From the NCBI GenBank assembly GCA_019752595.1, contig JAIELV010000003.1, positions 1 through 45,437 on the forward strand: DNA of 45,437 nt, in the 5' to 3' direction. This document shows, piece after piece, positions 36,489 to 45,437 of this stretch. Position numbers and translations under genes: made by a program. The DNA comes from Patescibacteria group bacterium (GTDB lineage: Bacteria; Patescibacteriota; Minisyncoccia; Phycocordibacterales; Phycocordibacteraceae). The notes under the pieces are model-generated. The model did not search any database, had not been told where the DNA came from, and was given only the letters and a program-made list of their open reading frames with translations. Each line of letters begins with the position of its first letter. Position 1 is the stretch's first letter.

Positions 36489-37466
36489 ATGAATAAAAAG
36501 CTTATCGCGGGGGGTATTGGTCTTTTCGCTTTCGGGGCTTTGCTCGGCTTTTCGTTTTTTCCACTTTTTCTCATGCCAAAAACAGGATGTGTGTCGGAAT
36601 ACAAACATATCAACCCAGAACCAGATTGCGAAATCTACGACGAACGATCAGAAAAACTGGAAACACTCCAGGCAAACCTGGAATCGAAAGTTCGAGAACT
36701 AGAACTGCGCGCCGATATTGATCACGTTGCCGTCTTTACGCGCGACCTCACGTCGCGTCGGTTTGCCGCAGTCAACGACGATCGCGTGTTTGTACTTGCC
36801 TCACTTTTGAAAGTCCCTATTCTTATCGCCTACTACAAATTTGCCGAGGTAGAACCAGCAATACTTTCCGATGAAGTGGTGTACGCGGGCGGACAAAACG
36901 CATACGACATTCAGTCAGAGATACCACCCGAACAACAACTCATTGCAGGTCAGCGATACAGCATCGATGAACTTCTTTCACAAATGATTATCTATTCGGA
37001 TAACGCCGCTGCCGACATACTACTTCCCCGCATGACTGACACCTTCATGGTGAAAACGTTGTCATCCCTAGGAATACAAGTTGAAAAAAAACCTGGGGAA
37101 AAAGAAGCATTAGTCACGGCGCGTACATACGCAAACGTCTTTCGCGGTCTCTACAATGCCTCGTTTCTCTCACGCGAGTATTCCGAGAAAGCGCTCAGTG
37201 TTTTGACACAAACCACATTCCCCCGCGGCACACGTGGCGCATTACCGAGTGGTGTTGAGGTGGCCGAAAAATTTGGAGAACGGACAAATACGGACGCGCA
37301 AGGAAACGTGCTCTCACGTCAACTACACGACTGTGGCATTGTGTATGCAAACAACGGAAAAACACCGTACACGTTCTGCATTATGACTGAAGGAGCAGAG
37401 TACGGCGCACTCGAAGATGCCGTACAAACACTAGCAAAAGAAATCTACAAGACGTTAGGAGATTGA
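36489..37466 (+). CDS. Serine hydrolase, class A beta-lactamase/PBP-like
   Basis: VFVLASLLKVPILIAYYK (SxxK), MIIYSDNAAADIL (SDN), EKFGER (KxG-like); N-terminal TM anchor. Confidence 0.8.
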   Translation: MNKKLIAGGIGLFAFGALLGFSFFPLFLMPKTGCVSEYKHINPEPDCEIYDERSEKLETLQANLESKVRELELRADIDHVAVFTRDLTSRRFAAVNDDRVFVLASLLKVPILIAYYKFAEVEPAILSDEVVYAGGQNAYDIQSEIPPEQQLIAGQRYSIDELLSQMIIYSDNAAADILLPRMTDTFMVKTLSSLGIQVEKKPGEKEALVTARTYANVFRGLYNASFLSREYSEKALSVLTQTTFPRGTRGALPSGVEVAEKFGERTNTDAQGNVLSRQLHDCGIVYANNGKTPYTFCIMTEGAEYGALEDAVQTLAKEIYKTLGD

Positions 37467-37467
37467 A

Positions 37468-37854
37468 TTACGGAGCGCCAGTACCAAGATTGACTGGCGC
37501 AACTTCAACAATTTTATTCAATGAAGGGCTGTAGAGAATGGCCTTCTGTGAGGTCGCGTAAATGAGAACCTTATCTCCCGTCTTTGCGTTCGTAAAGAAT
37601 TTTTGGTCTTTCAATTTTTCAGGGTCGGCTACAGTAGCCAAGGTTGGTGTTTCCCCTTCAGGCAAGACCATTAACTTTCCTACTTTTGCGACCACGTCCT
37701 TTAGTTCATTTTCCGCCACCGCTTTGGAGTTTGGGCCGCCAAGCATGTAGTATCCGAGCCCGCCGCCAGTCAAAACAAGAAGCACCACTAGGGCAATAAT
37801 AATATTTCGTGTTGAAAAAAGGCTTTTTTTCACCATTGCTACTGTTTCGTTCAT
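37468..37854 (-). CDS. Small single-pass membrane protein, LPEGETPT family, paralog C
   Basis: TM NIIIALVVLLVLTGGGLGYYML; VGKLMVLPEGETPTLATVADPEKLKDQKFFTNAKTGDKVLIYATSQKAILYSPSLNKIVEVAPVNLG; start trimmed to MNETVAM. Confidence 0.8.
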   Translation of the reverse strand: MNETVAMVKKSLFSTRNIIIALVVLLVLTGGGLGYYMLGGPNSKAVAENELKDVVAKVGKLMVLPEGETPTLATVADPEKLKDQKFFTNAKTGDKVLIYATSQKAILYSPSLNKIVEVAPVNLGTGAP

Positions 37855-37952
37855 ATTGTCTAATGATACCAGTAATGCTCTCGACGCCAAAGGGATATCA
37901 ACCTGAACACCGCATGCTGACGTAGAAAGAGCTACTATATAGACTGACTTCT

Positions 37953-38945
37953 ATGAAACTTCCAAAATCAACCATCTGGGGTATCGGTGGTATTGCGATA
38001 GGTATCGTATTAGGTTGTACGGCTACGGAAATTTTAGACAATACTGAACACTTACTTCAAGGCGAGGACGAACAGGTGCGACTGGGGGTTGGAAAGTTTA
38101 CCAACCCTCTTCTTGAGTGCGAGGTTGCGCAAGGAGCTATTAACTCTCCGAAGATAAACTTTGAGCCACAATTAAAACAGTTTTTACAATCGCTTGAATC
38201 AAAAGCGGGTATTGAAAGAATTGGCGTCTATTATCGCGACCTCAACAATGGCCCTACGTTAGGCATAAACCAAAACGAAGGTTTTGTTCCCGCCTCACTC
38301 TTGAAAGTGCCAATTATGATTGCACTCTTGAAAGCTGCAGACGACAAACCAGAAATTCTGAATCAGAAAATAACGTTCAATACTCCACAATCAACGGACT
38401 ACTTTAATCAGCAGATAGACCCTGAATCCATTCTCGAGTCTGGCACTAGCTACACCGTGCTTGAACTCATGAACAGAATGATTGTCTATTCTGACAATGA
38501 AGCGGCGGTACTGCTTGCGGGCGCGGTTGGTCTTGAAAACCAAGGCGAACTTTTTAGGCTCCTCGGTGTTGACCCAGGCTCCATTACTGACCCACGCGCA
38601 ACACTTACCGTACGCCAGTATGCTGCTTTTTTCCGTATACTTTTTAACGCCTCATTCGTCTCGCAAAAAAATTCAGAGCTTGGGCTTGAAATTTTGTCTC
38701 GAACAAAGTTTGACCAGGGTTTACGTAAAGGAATCCCCACGGATGTCTCTTCGGCACACAAATTCGGTGAGCGAAAGCTTGAAAACGGTATGCAACATTT
38801 CCACGATTGCGGCATCGTCTACTACCCAAAACACCCCTACCTCATCTGCGTCATGACGCAAGGTGAAGACCCTGCAATGCTCGAAAACGCAATCGCTGAA
38901 ATTTCACAATTCGTGTACAAACAAGTTGAAGCTCAGTACAAATAA
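37953..38945 (+). CDS. Serine hydrolase, class A beta-lactamase/PBP-like, paralog
   Basis: GFVPASLLKVPIMIALLK (SxxK), RMIVYSDNEAAVLLA (SDN), HKFGER. Confidence 0.8.
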   Translation: MKLPKSTIWGIGGIAIGIVLGCTATEILDNTEHLLQGEDEQVRLGVGKFTNPLLECEVAQGAINSPKINFEPQLKQFLQSLESKAGIERIGVYYRDLNNGPTLGINQNEGFVPASLLKVPIMIALLKAADDKPEILNQKITFNTPQSTDYFNQQIDPESILESGTSYTVLELMNRMIVYSDNEAAVLLAGAVGLENQGELFRLLGVDPGSITDPRATLTVRQYAAFFRILFNASFVSQKNSELGLEILSRTKFDQGLRKGIPTDVSSAHKFGERKLENGMQHFHDCGIVYYPKHPYLICVMTQGEDPAMLENAIAEISQFVYKQVEAQYK

Positions 38946-38970
38946 AAAATACTAGCTAAAGAAGCAGGCA

Positions 38971-41900
38971 CTAGGCTTGCTCGGGAGTTGGTTCTTCAAC
39001 AACCTCAACAGGTTGAGTATCTGAAGACGCTCCTGGAGAAACTTCTTCAGCGGGTGGACTCTCTTCAATCACTGCTTCTTCTTCGGGAATAGGCGCAATA
39101 TCGGGAGTTGTGGTGGACACATCTCCCCCGCCACTTGGTGTGGTGGTGCTGGTATCTTCAGGAATTAAATCAGGAAGAGTGATTATCGGCTCCGACTCAA
39201 CAGTGCGTGAGGTAAATTCTTTTGAATCCTTAACGGCGAGCGCTATCCAGGTAAAGGTCATATCTTCAGGCGCCGCTTTGCTGAGTCTGATTGTAAAGCC
39301 TGTTGTGTGACGCTTCGTTACCGCATAATTCACTCCTTCTGAGAGTATTGTTTCAATAATCGCATCATCAGTTGTGGTGCCGAAGGCAAGGGACGCGGAC
39401 ACAATCGGAGTTTCTACGTATTCCCTCCCAAACGTTACATCCACATCGCGCGCGCCTTTTTTCACGACCGCCGTACCGCCTGTATCCGACGTAAAGTATG
39501 GGGTGCCAAAGAAGAGCGCATCACCCATGACCGCAAGCGTGGTAGACGCATTTCCTGTTGTGCCGACTGAAAGTCCGCCTTCAAACGTTGCGGGGCCCGA
39601 AACCGCAAGCGCGCCAGTTGAAATACTTTTCGCTATCAAATCCCCTGCAAAGAATGCATTGCCCTCCGTATCAAACGACACCACAACTTCAATTTCAGGT
39701 TCAGGAAGAGTGACTACAGATGATTCAGTGGACGACGCGATCTCAGTAGTCGTTGAAGCAGAATCAAGTGCAAGAAGTGCAGCAGCTGCCTGCTCCGTAG
39801 ATGATGCAGAAGTTTCTGAAACCGCCGATGCCGCACGCTTACCACGAATGACCAGTGTTCCTCCTTCTATGCTCATTTCAAGCGAGCCGAGCGTCGTTCC
39901 TGAAATTTTGTTTGTCGTCAGCGCGTTTGCGCGTACGTTGTTTGCAATCAACTCTGGCGTAATCACTTCGACGACCGCGCTCAAAGAATCGGTAAATATT
40001 TCTGATACTGCGCCATACGGATTATCCGCACGTTGCGCTTTGAGTTGCGTCAGGAAGTCCAAAATCTCTGCTTCGCGTGTTTCAAACACCACCCCGCCCA
40101 CCTCGACATCAGTTTCAGGAATCGGAGTCCCTGCTTCAATAAGTGCGCTTTCTTCCTGAGCCTTCGCAATTTTCCACTCAAGAAGAGCGCTATCAACTGA
40201 TTGGCCGTTGAAATCCACGAGATTCACAAACATCATAATGGAACCGCACTTCGTATCTGCAAGCATGCCAAGCGCTTCTGCAGGACATGCCACCGCATCC
40301 ACCTCATTAAAGTCTTCAAGAGCTCTACCCAACACACGACCACTGACGGTCGCACGCATTGCATATCCTGCAATTGATGCTGATGTCAGAGGATCACCAG
40401 ATTTTATAGAACCGTTTTCAGTCGATATTTTTACTGGCACTCGCCCCACAAGCCCTATCGGGAACGAATCCTCTGTGTACGAGCCCGCCACAAAGCCTGG
40501 CTCTGTTGAAACAACACCGAGTATCGTGGGGTTGTACTGCCCACGCGAACGCAAGACGCCGAGCGGGTTCCCAGGATCATTCATCACCACTTCTCCAGGC
40601 TCTAATTTCTGGGTGGACGTATAATTTTCTGCAAGGTCGGCACCACCTGAGAAGAAGCCTCCGACCGCTGAGGAGTACACATTACCGTTTGCGGTGACGC
40701 GAAGCATTGATATTCCTTCGTTCTGCAAATCCAAAAGGTCTGAACCGCTACCGAGTTTGAACTCATATACTGTCGGCACGGGTACGTTCCTGTACGCATA
40801 TGCGCGCCCTGCTGCACCCATGACCCCTGACACCGAACCGTTAATTGCGCCGTTCAAAACGCCGTCAAATGTCGGGAAGTCACGACGGAAGTTGACTGTT
40901 ATCTGAGCCCACGTTTCACCGCCTGCGTTATTAATACTTGCCCCTGGTTTTCCAATAGTTCTAAAACTTGAAGTGGCGAGGTTTGCTTGGGATGTTGCGG
41001 TGCGGATCTCAAAAGAGACAAAGTTATCTGGGCCTTTCTTCCAATCAAGCGTGGTATTCGCTGGGAGCGCGGGAACCTGAATTTGCTCAGATAGGTATTG
41101 CCCGTCCGCATACCAACCTGCGTCATAGAACTGCGTACCAGTACTGCCTCCGCCGTTTATAATCACAAATTTTCCGTCCGGACGCTGAAACGCTGTTGCT
41201 CCGCCTGCAAGCGGTGCGGCAAATGTAGGTCCTGCCACAACTGACCCAGGAAGACCTCCCGCCACAGGTACACCTCCCCAAGGAAATACAATTGTCGATG
41301 GGATTGAAGAGCTTGCTTGCGGAACCACAAATGTGCCGTCAGGGCGCGGAATCATGATTCCGCCTCCGGCCCCAATCGCATTAGTGACTGCTGTGGCGAC
41401 ACCTGTTACACCGTTATCAGGGTTAATAATACTACTCAATGCTGAAGCGACACCGTTTGTGCCTCCCCCCGCTGCAAAGCTTCTCCAGTAACCGTCAGCT
41501 TGCTGAACAACGAACGAGCCGCACCCATGGGCTCCCGAAAGAACCGGGGCGGTAGCACTGAATATCTTTGCGCGAGGATCATAGTTCATGTTCGCCGTAG
41601 ACCCTGCAGCACCGACTGCGGCACCCTGGAACACTTTATACATTCCGTTTCTTAGTGGTATCGCCCAGGAACCGCAGTTTGCAGCAGATGTGAGGGTCGG
41701 TCCTGCTGGCAGGGTACCTGAAGTTTGGCGCACCGGGTCGTAGAGTGATGACGTGGTAAGAGCGTTACCGTGGACTATGGTCGCTGTACCATCACTGTTA
41801 GTTATTGCGAGTGCACCCAATCCTGCGTTGCCCGAAAGTGCAGGGCCAGCGGTAAATGTGTTTGTTTCTGGATCATAAATGTTTGTTGTTGCTGTGTTGT

Positions 41901-44900
41901 TGCCAAGTACAACCAAGTATCTGCCATCAGGGCGTTTGTATGCAAACCCACCAAGACCGTTTGCGGCGGTTGGGATGTTAGAGCCGGCCTGCGCACTAAA
42001 CTGTTGAGTATTTGGATCGTAGAGTGCCGCATTCGCGACCGGTGTTGGATTTGCCGCAATAATTACAAAGGTTTTATTTGGACGCGCAATAACGATCGTC
42101 GAAGTTCCTGCCGCCGTCGGAAGTACTGGATGGGCACCCGACGTCGTGCCGATATAGAATCCTGTCGTTCCCGCTTGTGTAGTCGGAGTAAGACGCCCGA
42201 ACGGAAGATACAATCGATCAGAAAGGGATTCAACGCGTGTCAACACTGGCCCCGAAGCTTCCGTCACGGGCGAAGTAGAAGCGGCGTTTGGAAATACGAA
42301 GTCAAAATTATTCCTTCTGACAAAAGATGAATTGTCTACATAGATGTCAAACAACGTAGGTCCCTGATAATCCAAGCGGGTGACCGTTGAATTATTTCCG
42401 CGGAATACGCCTCGGTCATCAATAATTTTCTCGGGGAACGGGCGTGTCATTTTTACCGTGACGCGAATACAGTTGTGTGTCGGATCGGGCTTTATCAAAT
42501 CTCCTGAAAATGCAACTTCTCTATCAACTGCACTGTTCAAAGGCGTGGTACAACCACTTGAATTGACTGCGGTCCTTACCAAGAACTGCAGTGTTGAAGT
42601 CGCATTTCTTCCTGGTGACTGTTGAGCCTGGCGGTCTGCAGTCCATCGCAAAATAGAACCCATGTTGAGTGCTGTTGTTGATATGTCGTCGGAGGTCCAC
42701 TGTGTGGCGGCGCCACTCATCGGAAGACCAGTGTCGAGATTGTTTGACGTGGTGCTACCGCCAACCAATATTTGCCATGTGCCGTCATGCCTCAGTATCG
42801 AATGTGCACCTGTAGTAACCGCAGTTAGGTTGGTACCGTGCGAAGTAAAGGTATCTGAGTTCGGATTGTAAATATATGAAGCCTGTGAAGTTCCACCGAC
42901 AATAACGAGGAACGTGCCATTCTGAAGCGGAATCGCATGTGCACCATCACCAAGCGCAACCCCTGGACCGTTTGAAGTTCTGCAAGTAAACGTATTCAAC
43001 ACGGGGTCGTAAATCGTTGAAGCGTTTATCTTTGAGAGCACAACGTACTTCCCGTCCGCACGACGAAGTGCAACAGAACCCGCACCGTTAATTTCGCAAC
43101 CAGTACCCATTGTTGGCCCTGCAACGAAGACACCTGTGTTTGCCGCACCGGCACCGACTGATGACTCACGGTACAACTGCGTGTTTCCCGTCGCACCACC
43201 AACCACAAGAAGATATGTAGAAGTTGCTGTCTTTAACATCAATGCGCCGGCACCTGTAGTACCTGTAGTCAAAGATGGACCTGTGGCAAACGTATCTGCA
43301 ACAGGGTTATATACCTGTGAAGTCGCCGCGCCTCCGTTCGTCATAATGTATTGTCCATTAGAACGCAGTGCTGCAACGGTCCCGGCGTTTGATGCGTTAA
43401 CTGCAGACCCCGCGTATGCGGCAAAGTTACCTTGCGGGTCAACAACGGTTGTTGTGGTCAGACCGCCTCCATGAACAATACGGTATTGACCTGAAGGGCG
43501 AGGGAGCGCAACGGCCCCTGCGCCAGCGGCGGCAGTTAACACCTGCGCGGAGTTTGTAAATGTTCCTGCAACGGAATCATATACATCCATACCCGTACCG
43601 CCACCGCGAATCACTAAGTACTTACCGTCGGCGCGCAGAATGGACATCGCACCCGCACCTATCGTGCCTGATGTTGCGGGCTGACCTGCTGTCGTTATTG
43701 TGCCTTTTTCGCTATTCGGTATGGTTCCTTCAGACATTTCCAACTGCCCGTTCGTATTATTTAATCCTGATCCAACCGTACCAAGAGCAAAATCCTCGCT
43801 CGTCGTGCGTGACACTGAATTGCTGTCAGTATTGATAGTAAGCCCGCCTGCGTTTGCAACCGTGAACCGATCTACACCCGATTGTTGCAGAGTAAGCAAG
43901 CCTCCCGAACCGCGCTGATCAAGAACCGCGAGCGGAAGCGCCGTTGTTGAAGATGCGGCAATCGTTACCCACGGCGTTGATGTGCCAATACCGAGACGAT
44001 TTGTGGAACTCAGCCACACCAAATCCGCATCGCCACCAAAACTGCCACCTGAATAGAATTGCACTGCGCCTTCAGGACCTGTTGGTGTACCGCCCGATCC
44101 GCCGTCGTCCGAACCGCAGATAACGTTGCCACTTGCGTCAGTCTGAAGAAGCTGTGCGCCCGATGAGCAGTTAAGTGCGGTGATTGCCAAATTTGTCGTT
44201 GTTGCATTGCCGAGCACTTTCAAATTTCCTGTCGTTGTTGCGCCACCGGAAATGGTAAGACCGCCTGCTTGTGTGCCGTCTCCTATAGTAGAAGAAGCCG
44301 TTGCAGAAATACCTTGGAAGGCTGAGAGAAGGCCGGACGGACCATCCACTGAAACGAAGCGTGTTGAGGCCGTTGAGGAGCCGACTTCAAACAAAGGATT
44401 CTGCTGACCAGAAGTACCCGCGATTGCAAGCTTGCCCCACGGGGTTGTAGTGCCGAGACCAAAGTTCCCTGTCGTACCGACCGTGAGTTCCGCAGTAGTT
44501 GATGTAGCAAAACCTCCTGGCGTCGCGAGACCTATGTAAAGGTTTCCGTTGATGCTTCTAAATGTCCAGTGGTTAGAGGTATTTGAGCCATCGGAAAGCG
44601 CGAGCTGAGGCCTAGTAGACGTTGCAAGTTGCACCAACCACCGTGGCGTCGTAGTACCAAAACCGGTAAATCCAAGCGATGTCATGCGGGCAACTTCATT
44701 CGCGCCGTTGTTACCTAAACCAAAGATAATTGAATCAGCTCCTATGCCTGTGCCTGACGTTGAACGAAGCGTGAGGTTAGAACCTGCAGCAGTGCCACCA
44801 ATAAGAAGAGGTACTGTGAGCGAGGTTCCAAGTGTTGGTGACGCGGAGAACGTTGGTGCTGCGTTGTTGCCCACCAAGAGCGTGTTTGCTGTCGTGTTTG

Positions 44901-45437
44901 TGTTACATACGAAGCGCGTACCGTCGTAGTACCAGATGCCGTTGGTGTTTGCACATGCCGTCGCATTCGTACCCCCTCCTGCTATACCAAGGTTCAGTGT
45001 TGAGGTTGCGGTGTACAGAATCGCCGTTCCCGCACCGTTCACATACGGAATGGTGTTTGCAGAGAAGTTTGCGGTGTTAAGTGCGCCAGTACCGCCTGAG
45101 GTGTAGACAAGACCGTTTCCTGTAAGATTCGACAACGTCGTGATGTTCTGTGATGCATTGACGTTGAATGCCGTACCTGTGTACGTCAGTCCCGTGCCTG
45201 CAGTGGTGGTCGCCGCACCAAACCATCCCGTGACGCCACCCTGTGTACCGTATGCCAACACTTGTCCAGGAGTGCCCGTGAAGAGATTGTTCGTGGTGGT
45301 TGCGATGGAGAGAGCTGAAGGAGTGGTGCCTAAGATAACCACAGGGTTTGAGAGTGCGAGTGCACCTGATGCAGTGAGTGTGGTGGTTGATACAGAACCC
45401 AAGGTCGTTCTGCCTGTGGTCTGCGTATAGTATGCAA
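38971..45437 (-). CDS. Giant repeat-rich adhesin-like surface protein, partial at the N-terminus (runs off right edge)
   Basis: >2150 aa; the frame stays open from the TTG at 45402 to the edge (..AYYTQTTGRTTLGSVSTTTLTASG); Thr/Ser/Gly-rich stretches, kelch/beta-propeller-like repeats, GGADLAENYTSTQKLEPGEVVMND region, acidic Pro-rich C-terminus. Confidence 0.9.
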   Translation of the reverse strand, partial: AYYTQTTGRTTLGSVSTTTLTASGALALSNPVVILGTTPSALSIATTTNNLFTGTPGQVLAYGTQGGVTGWFGAATTTAGTGLTYTGTAFNVNASQNITTLSNLTGNGLVYTSGGTGALNTANFSANTIPYVNGAGTAILYTATSTLNLGIAGGGTNATACANTNGIWYYDGTRFVCNTNTTANTLLVGNNAAPTFSASPTLGTSLTVPLLIGGTAAGSNLTLRSTSGTGIGADSIIFGLGNNGANEVARMTSLGFTGFGTTTPRWLVQLATSTRPQLALSDGSNTSNHWTFRSINGNLYIGLATPGGFATSTTAELTVGTTGNFGLGTTTPWGKLAIAGTSGQQNPLFEVGSSTASTRFVSVDGPSGLLSAFQGISATASSTIGDGTQAGGLTISGGATTTGNLKVLGNATTTNLAITALNCSSGAQLLQTDASGNVICGSDDGGSGGTPTGPEGAVQFYSGGSFGGDADLVWLSSTNRLGIGTSTPWVTIAASSTTALPLAVLDQRGSGGLLTLQQSGVDRFTVANAGGLTINTDSNSVSRTTSEDFALGTVGSGLNNTNGQLEMSEGTIPNSEKGTITTAGQPATSGTIGAGAMSILRADGKYLVIRGGGTGMDVYDSVAGTFTNSAQVLTAAAGAGAVALPRPSGQYRIVHGGGLTTTTVVDPQGNFAAYAGSAVNASNAGTVAALRSNGQYIMTNGGAATSQVYNPVADTFATGPSLTTGTTGAGALMLKTATSTYLLVVGGATGNTQLYRESSVGAGAANTGVFVAGPTMGTGCEINGAGSVALRRADGKYVVLSKINASTIYDPVLNTFTCRTSNGPGVALGDGAHAIPLQNGTFLVIVGGTSQASYIYNPNSDTFTSHGTNLTAVTTGAHSILRHDGTWQILVGGSTTSNNLDTGLPMSGAATQWTSDDISTTALNMGSILRWTADRQAQQSPGRNATSTLQFLVRTAVNSSGCTTPLNSAVDREVAFSGDLIKPDPTHNCIRVTVKMTRPFPEKIIDDRGVFRGNNSTVTRLDYQGPTLFDIYVDNSSFVRRNNFDFVFPNAASTSPVTEASGPVLTRVESLSDRLYLPFGRLTPTTQAGTTGFYIGTTSGAHPVLPTAAGTSTIVIARPNKTFVIIAANPTPVANAALYDPNTQQFSAQAGSNIPTAANGLGGFAYKRPDGRYLVVLGNNTATTNIYDPETNTFTAGPALSGNAGLGALAITNSDGTATIVHGNALTTSSLYDPVRQTSGTLPAGPTLTSAANCGSWAIPLRNGMYKVFQGAAVGAAGSTANMNYDPRAKIFSATAPVLSGAHGCGSFVVQQADGYWRSFAAGGGTNGVASALSSIINPDNGVTGVATAVTNAIGAGGGIMIPRPDGTFVVPQASSSIPSTIVFPWGGVPVAGGLPGSVVAGPTFAAPLAGGATAFQRPDGKFVIINGGGSTGTQFYDAGWYADGQYLSEQIQVPALPANTTLDWKKGPDNFVSFEIRTATSQANLATSSFRTIGKPGASINNAGGETWAQITVNFRRDFPTFDGVLNGAINGSVSGVMGAAGRAYAYRNVPVPTVYEFKLGSGSDLLDLQNEGISMLRVTANGNVYSSAVGGFFSGGADLAENYTSTQKLEPGEVVMNDPGNPLGVLRSRGQYNPTILGVVSTEPGFVAGSYTEDSFPIGLVGRVPVKISTENGSIKSGDPLTSASIAGYAMRATVSGRVLGRALEDFNEVDAVACPAEALGMLADTKCGSIMMFVNLVDFNGQSVDSALLEWKIAKAQEESALIEAGTPIPETDVEVGGVVFETREAEILDFLTQLKAQRADNPYGAVSEIFTDSLSAVVEVITPELIANNVRANALTTNKISGTTLGSLEMSIEGGTLVIRGKRAASAVSETSASSTEQAAAALLALDSASTTTEIASSTESSVVTLPEPEIEVVVSFDTEGNAFFAGDLIAKSISTGALAVSGPATFEGGLSVGTTGNASTTLAVMGDALFFGTPYFTSDTGGTAVVKKGARDVDVTFGREYVETPIVSASLAFGTTTDDAIIETILSEGVNYAVTKRHTTGFTIRLSKAAPEDMTFTWIALAVKDSKEFTSRTVESEPIITLPDLIPEDTSTTTPSGGGDVSTTTPDIAPIPEEEAVIEESPPAEEVSPGASSDTQPVEVVEEPTPEQA

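Noticed and set aside
39374-40159. Long plus-strand ORFs opposite the giant adhesin (e.g. 39374..40159, 40208..40624, 45140..45430)
   Set aside because: Antisense shadows of a low-complexity Thr/Ser/Ala gene; no domain-like features.
1-45437. Window as a complete circular plasmid or phage
   Set aside because: No terminal overlap; end-joining is out of frame; gene content includes secA and murB.
1-45437. CRISPR array, tRNA or rRNA genes
   Set aside because: No regularly spaced direct repeats and no tRNA/rRNA signature sequences were seen on either strand by eye.

Overview
The window looks like a chromosomal segment of a Candidate Phyla Radiation (Patescibacteria / Parcubacteria-like) bacterium. 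That lineage call is an inference from gene content and protein style. I see no rRNA, tRNA, CRISPR array or transposase. Main content: (i) a surface-adhesin gene running off each end, both on the minus strand: an N-terminal part with an excisionase-like HTH and one TM segment at 983->1, and a >2100-aa adhesin with beta-propeller-like repeats at 45437->38971; (ii) core genes secA and murB, a holin-4-type membrane protein and a GIY-YIG nuclease; (iii) a surface-glycan region (about 6.2-30.2 kb) with an O-antigen ligase-TPR protein, membrane glycosyltransferases, GtrA, rmlA/rmlB/rmlD-like genes, a half-length NDP-hexose 2,3-dehydratase, a Gfo/Idh/MocA oxidoreductase, two sugar C-methyltransferase homologs, gmd, a Wzx-like flippase, GT2/GT4 and FkbM proteins; (iv) a compact four-gene operon (30.6-35.5 kb) with one dockerin-like protein and three membrane-anchored cohesin-like proteins; (v) a duplicated divergent module (35.6-38.9 kb) pairing serine hydrolases (SxxK/SDN) with a small membrane-protein family carrying an invariant LPEGETPT motif. 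The best candidates for something undescribed are: the HTH-TM-adhesin protein, the 21-bp perfect inverted repeats flanking the GIY-YIG gene with neighbouring structured RNA, the short promoter-hairpin-terminator RNA at ~6.11-6.21 kb, the cohesin/dockerin operon, the LPEGETPT/serine hydrolase module, and a 2,6-dideoxy-3-C-methyl sugar pathway with a single-repeat 2,3-dehydratase. No computation or database search was run; all family names come from motif recognition.
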